This document shows, piece by piece, positions 1-8,840 of a stretch of DNA of 64,000 bases (positions are counted from its first letter, which is position 1; each line of letters opens with the position of its first letter). The stretch is from contig NZ_VOUX01000002.1 in assembly GCF_008011855.1 (NCBI RefSeq), positions 248,001-312,000 of the forward strand, in the 5' to 3' direction. The notes under the pieces are model-generated. The model saw only the letters and a program-made list of their open reading frames with translations. It was not told the DNA's origin and made no database searches. This DNA comes from Serratia bockelmannii. GTDB taxonomy: Bacteria; Pseudomonadota; Gammaproteobacteria; Enterobacterales; Enterobacteriaceae. A program made the translations under genes and the position numbers.

Positions 1-316
1 CCATGATGGTGGCGATCCAGCGCCGCGCACCGACCCGGCTCAGCATCATGTTGCTCGGTATGCCAAAGATCACGTAGGTGACATAGAACAACGTCGCCGC
101 CAGCCCGAACATGGTCGAGCTGAGGCCGAGATCTTTACCCATCGTCAGCCCGGCGAAGCCGATGTTGATACGATCGAGGAAAGAGAAAACAAACAACACG
201 AACAGGAAAATGATCAGGCGCCGAAACAACTTTTTAATCACCGATTGCTCGGCGGCGGTTAACGCTTTATGTTGCTGCGCCGGGTTGGCCGGCGGCAGCG
301 AATCGACGTGGTTCAT
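1..316 (-). CDS. hpaX: 4-hydroxyphenylacetate permease HpaX, N-terminal part (cut by window edge)
   Basis: Only the first ~105 codons are in the window. The reading starts MNHVDSLPPANPAQQHKALT and runs into a hydrophobic helix followed by FLDRINIGFAGLTMGKDLGL. That is the typical N-terminus of the anion:cation symporter branch of the major facilitator superfamily and closely matches enterobacterial HpaX. It should carry 4-hydroxyphenylacetate across the inner membrane. It is the last visible gene of the hpa operon, 3 nt after hpaI, so it is probably translated from the same message. HpaBC, which starts the pathway, is not in the window. Confidence 0.93.
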   Translation of the reverse strand, partial: MNHVDSLPPANPAQQHKALTAAEQSVIKKLFRRLIIFLFVLFVFSFLDRINIGFAGLTMGKDLGLSSTMFGLAATLFYVTYVIFGIPSNMMLSRVGARRWIATIM

Positions 317-319
317 GGT

Positions 320-1114
320 TCAGTAGACTCCCGATGAAGGCGCTTGCGCCCCGCCCTGTTTGAACTCGTCCGCCAGGGCTTCCGCCGCCCGCGCCAGCAG
401 GGTGGTATCCACCCCCACCGCAACGAACAGCGCGCCGGCCTCCAGATAGCGCTGCGCCAGTACCTTGTTGGCCATCAAAATGCCCGGCGCCTTGCCGGCG
501 GCGCGGATACGCGCGATGGCGTCGTCGATGGTGCGCTGCACCTCCGGGTGCTGCGGATTACCGGCAAAGCCCATGTCGGCGCTGAGATCCGCCGGGCCGA
601 TAAACACGCCGTCCACCCCTTCCACCTGCAAAATGGCGTCGAGGTTTTTCACCGCTTCGCGGGTTTCAATTTGCACCAGCACGCACATCTGCTCATCGGC
701 CTGCTGCAGGTAATCGGGCACCCGGTTCCAGCGTGAGGCGCGCGCCAGGGCGCTGCCGACGCCGCGCACGCCGTGCGGCGGATAGCGCGTGGCGCGCACC
801 GCGTCGCGCGCCTGTTCGGCATTCTGAATCATCGGGATCAATAAGGTTTGCGCGCCGACGTCCAGCAGTTGCTTGATGATCACCGCGTCGTTCCACGGCG
901 GGCGCACCACCGGCTGGCTCGGGTAAGGCGCGACCGCCTGCAGCTGCCCCAGCACCGTTTGCACGTTGTTGGGCGCATGTTCGCCGTCGATCAGCAGCCA
1001 GTCGAAACCGGCGCCGGCCAGCAGCTCGGCGCTGTAGCTGCTGCACAGCCCGAGCCACAGCCCGATCTGCGGGCGTTTTTCCTGCAGCGCTCGCTTGAAG
1101 TGGTTGGTTAACAT
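320..1114 (-). CDS. hpaI: 4-hydroxy-2-oxoheptane-1,7-dioate aldolase HpaI
   Basis: 264 aa, the usual family length. This class II pyruvate aldolase splits 4-hydroxy-2-oxoheptanedioate into pyruvate and succinate semialdehyde, the last step of 4-hydroxyphenylacetate meta-cleavage. Visible signatures are [11 protein letters not shown] (catalytic His46 after Glu45), PVVRPPWND (the substrate-binding Arg), VQIETREAV (metal-binding Glu) and [10 protein letters not shown] (metal-binding Asp). The start has a GGGAG ribosome site six bases upstream. It lies between hpaH and hpaX as in E. coli C and W. Cytoplasmic. Confidence 0.96.
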   Translation of the reverse strand: MLTNHFKRALQEKRPQIGLWLGLCSSYSAELLAGAGFDWLLIDGEHAPNNVQTVLGQLQAVAPYPSQPVVRPPWNDAVIIKQLLDVGAQTLLIPMIQNAEQARDAVRATRYPPHGVRGVGSALARASRWNRVPDYLQQADEQMCVLVQIETREAVKNLDAILQVEGVDGVFIGPADLSADMGFAGNPQHPEVQRTIDDAIARIRAAGKAPGILMANKVLAQRYLEAGALFVAVGVDTTLLARAAEALADEFKQGGAQAPSSGVY

Positions 1115-1190
1115 CGCATTCTCCCTGACAAGCGGGCGCGACGCGTGGCCCCCGCCCGATTATTGCGGCCCGGTTCGCCGAGCCGGCTTA

Positions 1191-1994
1191 TTAGACGAAG
1201 CGGCAGCTGATGCAGCCCATCGGGCCGTAATCGACGTGGAAAGTATCGCCGCGCCGCGCCGGCACCGGCCGGGTGAAGGAACCGCCGAGGATCACCTGCC
1301 CCGCTTCCAGCTCCACCTCATACGGCGCCAGCTTGTTGGCCAGCCAGGCCACACCGTTGGCCGGATGATTGAGCACCGCCGCCGCCACGCCGGACTCTTC
1401 AATCACGCCGTTGCGGTACAGCAGCGCAGAGATCCAGCGCAGATCCAGCGCATCCGGTTTGATCGGCCGCCCGCCCATCACCACCCCGGCATTGGCGGCG
1501 TTGTCGGAAATGGTGTCGAACACCTTGCGCGGCCGCTGCGTCTCGGGATCGACGTTGTGGCTGCGCGCATCGATGATCTCCAGCGCCGGAATGACGTAGT
1601 CGGTGGCGTTGTAGACGTCGAACAGCGTGCAGTTCGGCCCGCGCAGCGGCTTGGCCAACACGAAAGCCAGCTCCACCTCCACCCGCGGCACGATAAAGCG
1701 ATCGATCGGAATGTCGCTGCCGTCGTTGAAGAACATGTCGTCCAGCAGCGCGCCATAGTCCGGCTCGGTGATCTGCGAGCTCACCTGCATGGCGCGCGAG
1801 GTCAGGCCGATCTTGTGGCCTTTGAGCGTGCGCCCCTCGGCGATCTTCAGCTCCACCCACTGCCGCTGAATGGCGTAGGCGTCTTCAATGGTGATCTCGG
1901 GATGATCGAGCGACAGCGCGCGGATCTGCTCACGACTCTTTTCCGCCTGATGCAGGCGCTGCACGGCGCGGTTAATCTGCTCTTTATCCAGCAT
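1191..1994 (-). CDS. hpaH: 2-oxo-hept-4-ene-1,7-dioate hydratase HpaH
   Basis: 267 aa starting [20 protein letters not shown]. It belongs to the fumarylacetoacetase-fold hydratase family (HpaH/MhpD/XylJ type) and adds water to 2-oxohept-4-ene-1,7-dioate, making the substrate of HpaI. Visible signatures are [10 protein letters not shown], the acidic metal-site segment [16 protein letters not shown] and the C-terminal [21 protein letters not shown]. The reading frame stays open upstream, but this ATG gives the family length and lies 14 nt after hpaF. An operon member in the canonical position. Confidence 0.95.
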   Translation of the reverse strand: MLDKEQINRAVQRLHQAEKSREQIRALSLDHPEITIEDAYAIQRQWVELKIAEGRTLKGHKIGLTSRAMQVSSQITEPDYGALLDDMFFNDGSDIPIDRFIVPRVEVELAFVLAKPLRGPNCTLFDVYNATDYVIPALEIIDARSHNVDPETQRPRKVFDTISDNAANAGVVMGGRPIKPDALDLRWISALLYRNGVIEESGVAAAVLNHPANGVAWLANKLAPYEVELEAGQVILGGSFTRPVPARRGDTFHVDYGPMGCISCRFV

Positions 1995-2008
1995 GTACGA
2001 CCCCTTAT

Positions 2009-2395
2009 TCACGCCTTGTTGAACAGCGCGTGGACATTGTTCTGTTTGTAATTCAGCACCGGATCCAGCTCTTCCATGGTGAAAGAGAGCGCCAGGTAAC
2101 GCTGCGCCATCAGCGCGGCAAAGTGTTCCTTGATCAGCGCAAACAGCATCTCGCCCACCTGCTGCCGGCTTTCCAGACTGCGGCCGTGGCCGATCTTCAG
2201 CGTCATGTGCACGAAGGCGTAGTCCTGCTTGCCGTCGGCCATCTGCCAGGTGTCGAGCCAGATGGCGCGGCTGCGCACGCCGGCCAGCGGAAAGATGCCG
2301 GTCGCCGCCAGCGCCTCGTTGACCTTGGCGAACAGGGTGGGCAAATCCGCCTCGCGGCGGATGTTGTCGGTACATTCAGCGTAAAAATGGGGCAT
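2009..2395 (-). CDS. hpaF: 5-carboxymethyl-2-hydroxymuconate delta-isomerase HpaF
   Basis: 128 aa tautomerase-superfamily protein starting [13 protein letters not shown]. Pro2 becomes the catalytic N-terminal proline once Met is removed, which fixes the start. It converts 5-carboxymethyl-2-hydroxymuconate to 2-oxohept-3-ene-1,7-dioate. The segments [14 protein letters not shown] and [12 protein letters not shown] match the CHMI family. It sits between hpaD and hpaH in the classic order. Known family members are trimeric cytoplasmic enzymes. Confidence 0.95.
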   Translation of the reverse strand: MPHFYAECTDNIRREADLPTLFAKVNEALAATGIFPLAGVRSRAIWLDTWQMADGKQDYAFVHMTLKIGHGRSLESRQQVGEMLFALIKEHFAALMAQRYLALSFTMEELDPVLNYKQNNVHALFNKA

Positions 2396-2445
2396 AACGT
2401 TCTCCAGACGGCGCATAGGCGCGGGCGCGGCCCGCGCAGCGGCAT

Positions 2446-3519
2446 TTACAGCGTATTGCCAAGTTTGAAACCTTTTTCCGTATCGCCCTCGCGGGTATAG
2501 GAAAAACCGTCTGCGCCGATGGTGACGGCCATTTCGCTGGGCGCACTGCGCTCGATGACCGGCTGCGGCTGCCCATCGAGATCCAGCACCAGCGATCCTT
2601 CGGTATACCAGCTCGGCACCACCGGATTGCCCCACCAGTCGCGGCGCTGGTTGTCATGCACGTCCCAGGTCACGGTCGGGTTGTCCGGATCGCCGGTGTA
2701 GTAATCCTGCGTGTAGATTTCCACCCGGTGGCCATCGGGATCGCGCAGGTAGAGATAGAACGCGTTGGAGACGCCGTGGCGGCCAGGGCCGCGTTCGATC
2801 AAATCGGATTTGCGCAGCGCGCCGAGCTTGTCGCAGATGGCCAAAATATTGTGCTTTTCATGGGTGGCGAAGGCGATGTGATGCATGCGCGGCCCGGCGC
2901 CGCCGGTCATCGCGGTATCGTGTACCGTCGCCTTGCGGCGCATCCAGGCGGCGTAAACCACGCCGTCTTCATCGCGGATGTCTTCCGTCACGCGGAAGCC
3001 CAGCCCCTGGATGTATTCCACGGCGCGCGGCACGTCAGGGGTGATTTGGTTAAAGTGGTCGAGGCGCACCAGCGCGCCCGGCGTATACAGATCGTAGCGC
3101 CAGGCCAGGCGCTCGACGTGCTGCACGTCGTAGAAAAACTCGTATGGGAAACCGAGCGGATCCTCTACCCGCACCGCATCGCCGATGCCTTTGGCGAACC
3201 CGTTCACCCGACGCTCGGTGCGGCAGCCAAGCGCCTTGAAATACGCTTCGGCGCGGTCGACGTCTTCCGGCGTGCGCACGCGGAAAGCAAACGCCGCCAC
3301 GGCGGCGACCGGGCCTTCGCGCAGCACCAGGTTATGGTGAATAAACTCCTCCATCGAACGCAGATAGAGGGTTTTATCCTCTTCGGCGGTCACGACCAGG
3401 CCGAGGATATCGACGTAAAATTCGCGTGCGGCTTTAAGGTTCGTGACCTGAATTTCCATGTAGGCACAGCGCACGACGTCGGGAGCAGGGACAGCATCAG
3501 TGGTAAGTTTTATCGTCAT
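2446..3519 (-). CDS. hpaD: 3,4-dihydroxyphenylacetate 2,3-dioxygenase, VOC (type I extradiol) form
   Basis: Ring-cleaving extradiol dioxygenase of the vicinal-oxygen-chelate fold, ~357 aa. Counted from this ATG, the metal ligands are His155 (VRLDHFNQ), His214 (RMHHIAFATH) and Glu267 (HRVEIYTQD), and the acid/base is His200 (KATVHDTAM). These are the positions used in Brevibacterium homoprotocatechuate dioxygenase. An upstream in-frame ATG at 3528 is less likely: AAAGAG abuts it, while the 3519 ATG has GAG at proper spacing. E. coli and Klebsiella use an unrelated LigB-type HpaD (~283 aa), so this is a non-orthologous replacement inside an otherwise standard operon. Confidence 0.93.
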   Translation of the reverse strand: MTIKLTTDAVPAPDVVRCAYMEIQVTNLKAAREFYVDILGLVVTAEEDKTLYLRSMEEFIHHNLVLREGPVAAVAAFAFRVRTPEDVDRAEAYFKALGCRTERRVNGFAKGIGDAVRVEDPLGFPYEFFYDVQHVERLAWRYDLYTPGALVRLDHFNQITPDVPRAVEYIQGLGFRVTEDIRDEDGVVYAAWMRRKATVHDTAMTGGAGPRMHHIAFATHEKHNILAICDKLGALRKSDLIERGPGRHGVSNAFYLYLRDPDGHRVEIYTQDYYTGDPDNPTVTWDVHDNQRRDWWGNPVVPSWYTEGSLVLDLDGQPQPVIERSAPSEMAVTIGADGFSYTREGDTEKGFKLGNTL

Positions 3520-3556
3520 TGTTCTCATCTCTTTCGTTATTATTGTGGCCTGAGGC

Positions 3557-5011
3557 TCAAACGCCCCATTTCGGGATCGGGTGGTCGCCCATGGAAATGC
3601 ACACGTTCTTCATTTCGGCGAACACTTCGAAGCTGTATTCGCCGCCTTCGCGGCCGGTGCCGGAGGCTTTCACGCCGCCGAACGGTTGGCGCAGATCGCG
3701 TACGTTTTGGGTGTTGACGAAAACCATGCCGGCTTCGATGCCGCGGGCCAGGCGCAGAACCTTGCTCACATCCTGCGTCCAGATGTACGACGCCAGGCCG
3801 TACTCCACGTCGTTGGCCATGCGCAGGCCGTCTTCTTCCGACTTGAACGGCAGCAGGCAGGCCACCGGCCCGAAAATCTCCTCCTGCGCCACGCGCATCC
3901 GGTTATCGACATCCGCCAGCACCGTCGGGCGCAGGAAGTTGCCGTGGCTCAAACCGGCCGGTTTGTCCGGGCCGCCGGCCAGCAGGGTTGCCCCTTCTTC
4001 CACCCCGAGGCGGATATAGCCGGAGACTTTTTCCCAGTGCTGCGGGCTGATCAGCGCCCCTACCTGGGTGTTGGGATCTTGCGGGTCGCCCACGCGCAGG
4101 CGGTTGGCACGCTCGGCAAAGCGTTTGACGAATTCCGGGTAGATGCTCTCCTGAATGAAGATGCGCGAACCGGCGGTGCAGCGTTCACCGTTGATCGAGA
4201 AGATGGTGAACAGCGCGGCGTCGAGCGCCCGCTCGATGTCGGCGTCTTCAAATATCAGCACCGGCGACTTGCCGCCCAGCTCCATGGAGAATTTCTTCAA
4301 CCCAGCGCTTTCGATGATGCGGCGGCCGGTGGCAGTGCCGCCGGTGAAGGAGACCGCACGCACGTCTTTATGGCGCACCAATGCGTCACCGGCGGTGGCG
4401 CCGTAGCCCTGCACCACATTCAGCACCCCGGCCGGGATGCCGGCCTCCAGCGCCAGCTCGCCCAGGCGGTCGGCGGTCAGCGGCGACAGTTCGGACATTT
4501 TCAGCACCGCGGTGTTGCCCAGCGCCAGGCAAGGCGCGGTTTTCCAGGTGGCGGTCATGAACGGCACGTTCCACGGCGATACCAGCGCGCATACCCCTAC
4601 CGGCTGCACCAGCGTGTAGTTGAGCATCTTGTCGTCCACCGGGTAGGTCTTGCCGTTCATCTGCTGGCACACCTCGGCGAAGAACTCGAAGTTGTGCGAA
4701 GCGCGCGGGATCAGCACGTTTTTGGTCTGGTGGATCGGCAGGCCGGTGTCGGCGGTTTCCAGTTCGGCGATCTGCGGCACGTTCTGGTCGATCAGTTCAC
4801 CCAAACGGCGCATCAGGCGCGCGCGCTCTTTCATCGGCGTATTCGCCCACTTGGGGAATGCCTCTTTCGCCGCGGCCACCGCCTGGTCTATCTCCAACTG
4901 ACCGCCGGAGGCCACTTCCGCCAGCACCTCGCCGTTCGCCGGGTTGGTGGTGGTGAAATACTCTTTGCTGGCGACGTTCTTGCCGTTAATCCAGTGGTTG
5001 ATGGTTTTCAT
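3557..5011 (-). CDS. hpaE: 5-carboxymethyl-2-hydroxymuconate semialdehyde dehydrogenase HpaE
   Basis: 484 aa NAD-dependent aldehyde dehydrogenase that oxidises the ring-cleavage semialdehyde to the dicarboxylate. Family residues are visible: Lys171 in NTAVLKMSE, the cofactor loop FTGGTATGR (222-230), general base Glu244 in MELGGKSP and nucleophile Cys278 in NGERCTAGS. The start MKTINHWINGK overlaps the hpaG2 stop by four bases (ATGA), which indicates translational coupling. Operon position G-E-D matches E. coli. Confidence 0.96.
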   Translation of the reverse strand: MKTINHWINGKNVASKEYFTTTNPANGEVLAEVASGGQLEIDQAVAAAKEAFPKWANTPMKERARLMRRLGELIDQNVPQIAELETADTGLPIHQTKNVLIPRASHNFEFFAEVCQQMNGKTYPVDDKMLNYTLVQPVGVCALVSPWNVPFMTATWKTAPCLALGNTAVLKMSELSPLTADRLGELALEAGIPAGVLNVVQGYGATAGDALVRHKDVRAVSFTGGTATGRRIIESAGLKKFSMELGGKSPVLIFEDADIERALDAALFTIFSINGERCTAGSRIFIQESIYPEFVKRFAERANRLRVGDPQDPNTQVGALISPQHWEKVSGYIRLGVEEGATLLAGGPDKPAGLSHGNFLRPTVLADVDNRMRVAQEEIFGPVACLLPFKSEEDGLRMANDVEYGLASYIWTQDVSKVLRLARGIEAGMVFVNTQNVRDLRQPFGGVKASGTGREGGEYSFEVFAEMKNVCISMGDHPIPKWGV

Positions 5012-5772
5012 CTCAGGCTTTCCTCGTAATCTTTTTCACTGATAATGTGGTTAACCAAACGGCCGATGCCTTCGATCTCCACCACCACTTCATCGCCCGG
5101 CTGCACGTCGGCCAGCCCTTTCGGCGTGCCGGTGGCGATCATGTCGCCCGGCTGCAGCGTCATGAATTCGCTCAGGTAGGCGATCAGGAACGGAATGTCG
5201 AAAATCATGTCGGCGGTGCTGCCGCGCTGACGCAGCTCACCGTTGACATAGGTGCTGAGCGCCAGCCGGTGCGGATCGGCGACGTCGTCGCGATCGACGA
5301 TGTACGGCCCGATCGGCGTCAGGGTGTCGCGGCTCTTCACCCGCAGATTTGGCCGGTAGTAGTTCTCCAGGTAATCGCGGATGGCGTAGTCGTTACACAG
5401 GGTGTAACCCGCCACGTACTCCATGGCGTGCTCACGGCTGACGTTGCGCGCGGTCTTGCCGATCACCGCCACCAGCTCGGCTTCGTAATGCATGTACTCC
5501 ACGCCGGCCGGGCGTACCGACACCTGACGGTGCCCGGTCAGGGTGTTTGGCGCCTTGAGGAACACCAGCGGTTCTTCCGGCGCCTTGAATTCCAGCTCGC
5601 TGGCGTGGTCGGCATAGTTCAGCCCCAGGGCGAACACCGTGCCCTGCGCCGGCGGCAGCCATTCCACTTCGCGCTCCTGCAGCACCTCGCCGTTCGGCAG
5701 CGTGACGCGCAGCTGGTCATCCACCTGCACGTTGAAGACCTGGCCATGATGGCGAATACGAGCATGTTTCAT
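5008..5772 (-). CDS. hpaG2: 5-oxopent-3-ene-1,2,5-tricarboxylate decarboxylase subunit HpaG2
   Basis: 254 aa fumarylacetoacetase-fold protein equal to the C-terminal half of the fused E. coli HpaG. It carries out the decarboxylation (and isomerisation) step after HpaE. The metal site is intact: Glu97 and Glu99 in HYEAELVAVIG and Asp128 in TLCNDYAIRD. The C-terminus has LQPGDMIATGTPKGL. It is coupled to both neighbours by 4-nt overlaps with hpaG1 and hpaE. Confidence 0.94.
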   Translation of the reverse strand: MKHARIRHHGQVFNVQVDDQLRVTLPNGEVLQEREVEWLPPAQGTVFALGLNYADHASELEFKAPEEPLVFLKAPNTLTGHRQVSVRPAGVEYMHYEAELVAVIGKTARNVSREHAMEYVAGYTLCNDYAIRDYLENYYRPNLRVKSRDTLTPIGPYIVDRDDVADPHRLALSTYVNGELRQRGSTADMIFDIPFLIAYLSEFMTLQPGDMIATGTPKGLADVQPGDEVVVEIEGIGRLVNHIISEKDYEESLR

Positions 5773-6401
5773 GATGCGGCTCCTGCCTGGGTGACGCGGT
5801 TGGTCAGAGTGGGCAGGCCGGCGGCGCGCACCGTCACCTCATCCCCCGGTTTGATCTCCACCCGCTGGTGCGGGGTGCCGATCAGCACCGCATCGCCCGG
5901 CTGCAGAGTGATGAAGTCGCTGATGGCGGCGATCAGCTCCGGCACCGAGCGCACCAGATCGGCGGTGGACCAGCGATCCCGCTCCACGCCGTTGATCTCG
6001 GTGACGATCTCCAGCCGATCGGCAGTCGCCAGCTGGCCTATCTCCCCCAGCGGGCAGAACCCGTCGCGGCATTTGGCCTTGATCGCCGGGCGGTAAAAGC
6101 TGCTTTCCGGCAGGCTGACGTCGTTGGCCAGCGCGTAACCGGCCAGATAACGGCCCACCTGCGCCGCCGGCACCTTGCGCGCGGTGTCGCCGATGATCAC
6201 CGCCAGCGTGCCGCCGCTTTGCACGGTTTCACCGGCCGGAAACGGGATCGCCCCGCCGTTGGCGAGGTGGGTGTTGCGCGGTTTGATAAACCACACCGGG
6301 GTTTTGGGCGGGGTTTGATACGGTGGCTGGTGAAACGCCTGATCCCAAGCGTCCAGTTGGCTACGGTGGTTCAGCGCAACGGAAAATACGGTGCCTTTCA
6401 T
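5769..6401 (-). CDS. hpaG1: HpaG1, N-terminal-type isomerase/decarboxylase subunit
   Basis: 210 aa, equal to the N-terminal half of E. coli HpaG (2-hydroxyhepta-2,4-diene-1,7-dioate isomerase-type domain). The start MKGTVFSVALNHRSQ has a strong GGAGGAG ribosome site; the longer open frame adds ten unsupported residues. Where HpaG2 has the YEAEL metal motif this subunit has QSGGTLAVIIG, so the acidic ligands are missing and the metal-dependent step probably belongs to HpaG2. First gene of the operon, overlapping hpaG2 by four bases. Two separate genes here versus one fused gene in E. coli. Confidence 0.93.
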   Translation of the reverse strand: MKGTVFSVALNHRSQLDAWDQAFHQPPYQTPPKTPVWFIKPRNTHLANGGAIPFPAGETVQSGGTLAVIIGDTARKVPAAQVGRYLAGYALANDVSLPESSFYRPAIKAKCRDGFCPLGEIGQLATADRLEIVTEINGVERDRWSTADLVRSVPELIAAISDFITLQPGDAVLIGTPHQRVEIKPGDEVTVRAAGLPTLTNRVTQAGAAS

Positions 6402-6438
6402 GCGAACTCCTCCAATGGCAAAACATGACAACCGGCAT

Positions 6439-6458
6439 TCATTAACATATTAATGATT
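6439..6458. promoter_or_regulatory. AT-rich palindrome, candidate HpaR operator in the hpaG promoter region
   Basis: TCATTAA-CATA-TTAATGA forms a 7-bp inverted repeat with a 4-bp spacer, 38 bp upstream of the hpaG1 start. MarR-family HpaR is known to repress the hpa operon from sites in this interval in E. coli W. A related half-site, TAATCATT, lies at 6565-6572 nearer hpaR. Assignment to HpaR is inferred from position and symmetry. Confidence 0.6.
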
Positions 6459-6504
6459 ACTTTTATACGCTGTGCAGCTTTTACGCAACGCGCTTGGAGT
6501 GATT

Positions 6505-6520
6505 TGTGATCGTGATAACA
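6505..6520. promoter_or_regulatory. Candidate CRP site in the hpaG-hpaR interval
   Basis: TGTGA-TCGTGA-TAACA matches the CRP consensus TGTGA-N6-TCACA at nine of ten core positions. CRP activation of the hpa meta operon promoter is known in E. coli W. The interval 6402-6726 contains no gene; it holds this site, the palindrome at 6439, the half-site at 6565 and AT-rich promoter DNA for both divergent units. Confidence 0.6.
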
Positions 6521-6726
6521 AAATATTCACAAACAACGAACATTAGCGTGATTATTCAGCGTATTAATCATTTTTCTCGCCATTTTTCGCTGCGCCGCGC
6601 ATTTTTGCTTTATCCCTGCGGGTAACTTTGGCTACTATTAAGTTATTAACAAAATCGGGCCTGCGGGGTAATAGCCCTGCGGTAAGCGCCGTGACAACGA
6701 ACACCTTGATAGCTAAGGCCAAACTT

Positions 6727-7179
6727 ATGCATGAATCGTTAACCATCGCCCTGCTGCAGGCGCGCGAAACCGCCATGGGGTTCTTTCGCCCGATCCTGAA
6801 AAGCCACAACCTGACCGAGCAGCAGTGGCGCATCATCCGCGTGCTGGCCAACAGCCGCTCGATCGAATTCCACGAACTGGCGGCGGAAACCTGCATCCTG
6901 CGCCCCAGCCTGACCGGTATTCTGTCGCGCATGGAGCGTGATAAGCTGATCTTCCGCCTCAAGCCGGTCAACGATCAGCGCAAGCTGTACGTGTCGCTGA
7001 CCCAGCAGGGTCAGGATCTGTATGAAGTGGCGCGCCACCAGGTGGAACAGGGCTACGCCGAGATTGAAGCCGCTTTCTCGCGGCAAAAAATGGATCAGCT
7101 GATGACGCTGCTGGACGAGCTGATCACCCTGGGAGACAGCCTGCCTGCCAACGTCACCGCGCATCCCGCCAAGCAGTGA
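6727..7179 (+). CDS. hpaR: MarR-family repressor of the hpa operon, HpaR
   Basis: 150 aa winged-helix protein starting MHESLTIALLQARETAM, near-identical in layout to E. coli HpaR. The DNA-binding core contains CILRPSLTGILSRMERD and LIFRLKPVNDQRKLYVSLT, the recognition helix and wing of MarR proteins. The frame is open for 33 more codons upstream, but this ATG matches known HpaR starts and has AAGG at suitable spacing. It is divergent from hpaG1 and should repress the operon until 4-hydroxyphenylacetate binds. Confidence 0.95.
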   Translation: MHESLTIALLQARETAMGFFRPILKSHNLTEQQWRIIRVLANSRSIEFHELAAETCILRPSLTGILSRMERDKLIFRLKPVNDQRKLYVSLTQQGQDLYEVARHQVEQGYAEIEAAFSRQKMDQLMTLLDELITLGDSLPANVTAHPAKQ

Positions 7180-7210
7180 TTTAACCCATCGGAATTCTCA
7201 AATTAATTGG

Positions 7211-7235
7211 CGTTGCAGCCAACAACGCTGCAGCG
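7211..7235. terminator. Hairpin between convergent hpaR and SDR genes
   Basis: CGTTGCAGC and GCTGCAGCG pair over nine positions with one G-U pair around a 7-base loop. There is no clear U-tract, so this may be a weak bidirectional terminator or a stabilising hairpin. Confidence 0.35.
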
Positions 7236-8027
7236 TCAAGTCAGCAGAGAATTCGTTTCCGGCAACAGCGCGCCGCCGTCCACCACCAGCGTCTGGCCGG
7301 TGATGTAGGCCGCCGCCGGCGAGGCGAGAAACACCATCGCCGCGGCGATGTCTTCCGGTTCCCCCAGCCGCCCGAGCGGCACCGAGGCGGCGATCGCCTG
7401 ATTCACCTGCGCGTCGCCCAGGTTGGCCATCGCCGGCGTGCGGATCATCCCCGGCTCCACGCCGTTGACGCGAATGTTCTCCGCCGCCAACTCCAGCGCC
7501 GCCGCGCGAATAAATCCGTTCACCCCGGCCTTGGAGGCCGCATAGTGCGCCAGCCCCGGGTAGGCCACCCGCGGGCCGGTCACCGACGAGGTCACCAGAA
7601 TGCAGCCCCCGCCCCGACGGCGCATCCACGGCAGCGCCGCCTGCGCCAGAAAGAACGGCGCCATCAGATTGACGCTCAGCGTGCGTTGCAACAAGGCCGC
7701 GTCGATGGCGGTAAACGGCGTCAGCGGAAAATAGGCGGCGTTGTGGATCACCACGTCCAACCGTTGACGGCGCTCACCCACCGCCGCCACTCCCTCGGCA
7801 ATCTGCCCCGGCTCGGCCAGATCGCAGGCCAGCGCCTGTACGCTCAGCCCTTCGTCCCGCAGCGTTTGCGCCGCAGCCTGCGCCTGCGGCAGCTGCACGT
7901 CCGCGATCGTCACCTCGGCGCCCAGCCGAGCAAAGGCGCTGACGATCGCCAGCCCAATGCCCTGAGCGCCGCCGGTCACCAGCACCACCTGCCCCGCGAA
8001 GGCATTGGCCGCATAGGTTGCGCTCAT
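7236..8027 (-). CDS. SDR-family oxidoreductase (moa-type cluster)
   Basis: 263 aa classical short-chain dehydrogenase. The nucleotide-binding motif TGGAQGIG is at 18-25, NAA at 96-98, and the catalytic set is Ser138/Tyr152/Lys156 (YAASK). The C-terminus GQTLVVDGG is typical. The substrate cannot be read from sequence. It is the last gene of the minus-strand run APC permease-DUF3156-SDR-moaF-SDR and lies four bases after moaF. The Klebsiella moa operon also pairs moaF with SDR-type oxidoreductases, so oxidation of an alcohol or amine-derived intermediate is plausible. Confidence 0.88.
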   Translation of the reverse strand: MSATYAANAFAGQVVLVTGGAQGIGLAIVSAFARLGAEVTIADVQLPQAQAAAQTLRDEGLSVQALACDLAEPGQIAEGVAAVGERRQRLDVVIHNAAYFPLTPFTAIDAALLQRTLSVNLMAPFFLAQAALPWMRRRGGGCILVTSSVTGPRVAYPGLAHYAASKAGVNGFIRAAALELAAENIRVNGVEPGMIRTPAMANLGDAQVNQAIAASVPLGRLGEPEDIAAAMVFLASPAAAYITGQTLVVDGGALLPETNSLLT

Positions 8028-8031
8028 CGGC

Positions 8032-8829
8032 CTATCCTCGCGGGTGGTGCGTGGTGTTCAGCACCTGCGCGTGGGCGCCGACCGCAAAGTTGCTCAGCGC
8101 GCTGAAATCGCTGCCCTGATAACCGAGGATCTTACCGTCGGTGCGCATGCCCTGCAGATCGATCATCACCACGCCCAGCGTCGGGATGATCTTCTCGCGC
8201 CAGACGAACAGATAAAGCTGCTCCGCCACCTTCACGTAGTGGCAGCGATCGACGTCCGCCAGCCCTTTCTCCACCCCGTCCAGGCACTGCCAGGCGTAGA
8301 AGTTGTCGTTCAGGTAGATATGCTCGTACCGCTCGGTCGGGCTGTAGGTGTACATATTGCGCATGCCGATCAGCTCATCGGTAAAACCCGGCGGCGCCAC
8401 GTCGGCGTCGTCCAGCGTGCCGAAGCGGAATTCGGCCTCGACCGGGGTCAGCGGCAGCCCCTGTTCCACCCGGCTGAAGGCGTCGAGCCGAGCCTGCGCT
8501 TCGTCCGGCAGTTGGCCGTACACCGCGGTGAAGTTGCCCTGATTGCGGTCGCACACCAGCGTAATGCTGGCGTTGGCGCGGGCGGGGTCGAGAAAATCGA
8601 TGAACAGCACGCCGGGACGAATGCTGGTCGCGCGATAGGCGACGCCGCGCCGCTCTCCCCACTCCAGCGTCTGCTCGTCGGTGAACCGGCAGCGCTGCGT
8701 CGCGCCGTCGCGAAAGCGCAGCGTCAGCGTGGTGCCCGCCAGGCCGTGCTGGCGTTCCAGCGTATTACTGTGCGGCGCAAAGCCTTCCGCCAGCGCGCCA
8801 ACCTGAATGAATACCGCTTCTGAACTCAT
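8032..8829 (-). CDS. moaF: MoaF-family protein of the monoamine regulon
   Basis: 265 aa. It resembles the MoaF family first named in the Klebsiella monoamine (moa) operon: two lipocalin-like beta-rich halves, with YRATSIRPGVLFIDFLDP in the first and HYVKVAEQLYLFVWREKI in the second. The name is unrelated to molybdopterin synthesis. Biochemical function is not established. The start has AAGGAG upstream; a longer frame upstream is unsupported. It is flanked by SDR genes with gaps of 11 and 4 nt, so one transcript is expected. Confidence 0.8.
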   Translation of the reverse strand: MSSEAVFIQVGALAEGFAPHSNTLERQHGLAGTTLTLRFRDGATQRCRFTDEQTLEWGERRGVAYRATSIRPGVLFIDFLDPARANASITLVCDRNQGNFTAVYGQLPDEAQARLDAFSRVEQGLPLTPVEAEFRFGTLDDADVAPPGFTDELIGMRNMYTYSPTERYEHIYLNDNFYAWQCLDGVEKGLADVDRCHYVKVAEQLYLFVWREKIIPTLGVVMIDLQGMRTDGKILGYQGSDFSALSNFAVGAHAQVLNTTHHPRG

Positions 8830-8840
8830 GGAAATGCTCC

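Noticed and set aside
8032-8829. MoaF as a molybdopterin-biosynthesis gene
   Set aside because: The name comes from the monoamine operon; no moaA, moaE (molybdopterin synthase) or related genes are nearby and the sequence has no cofactor-synthesis motif.
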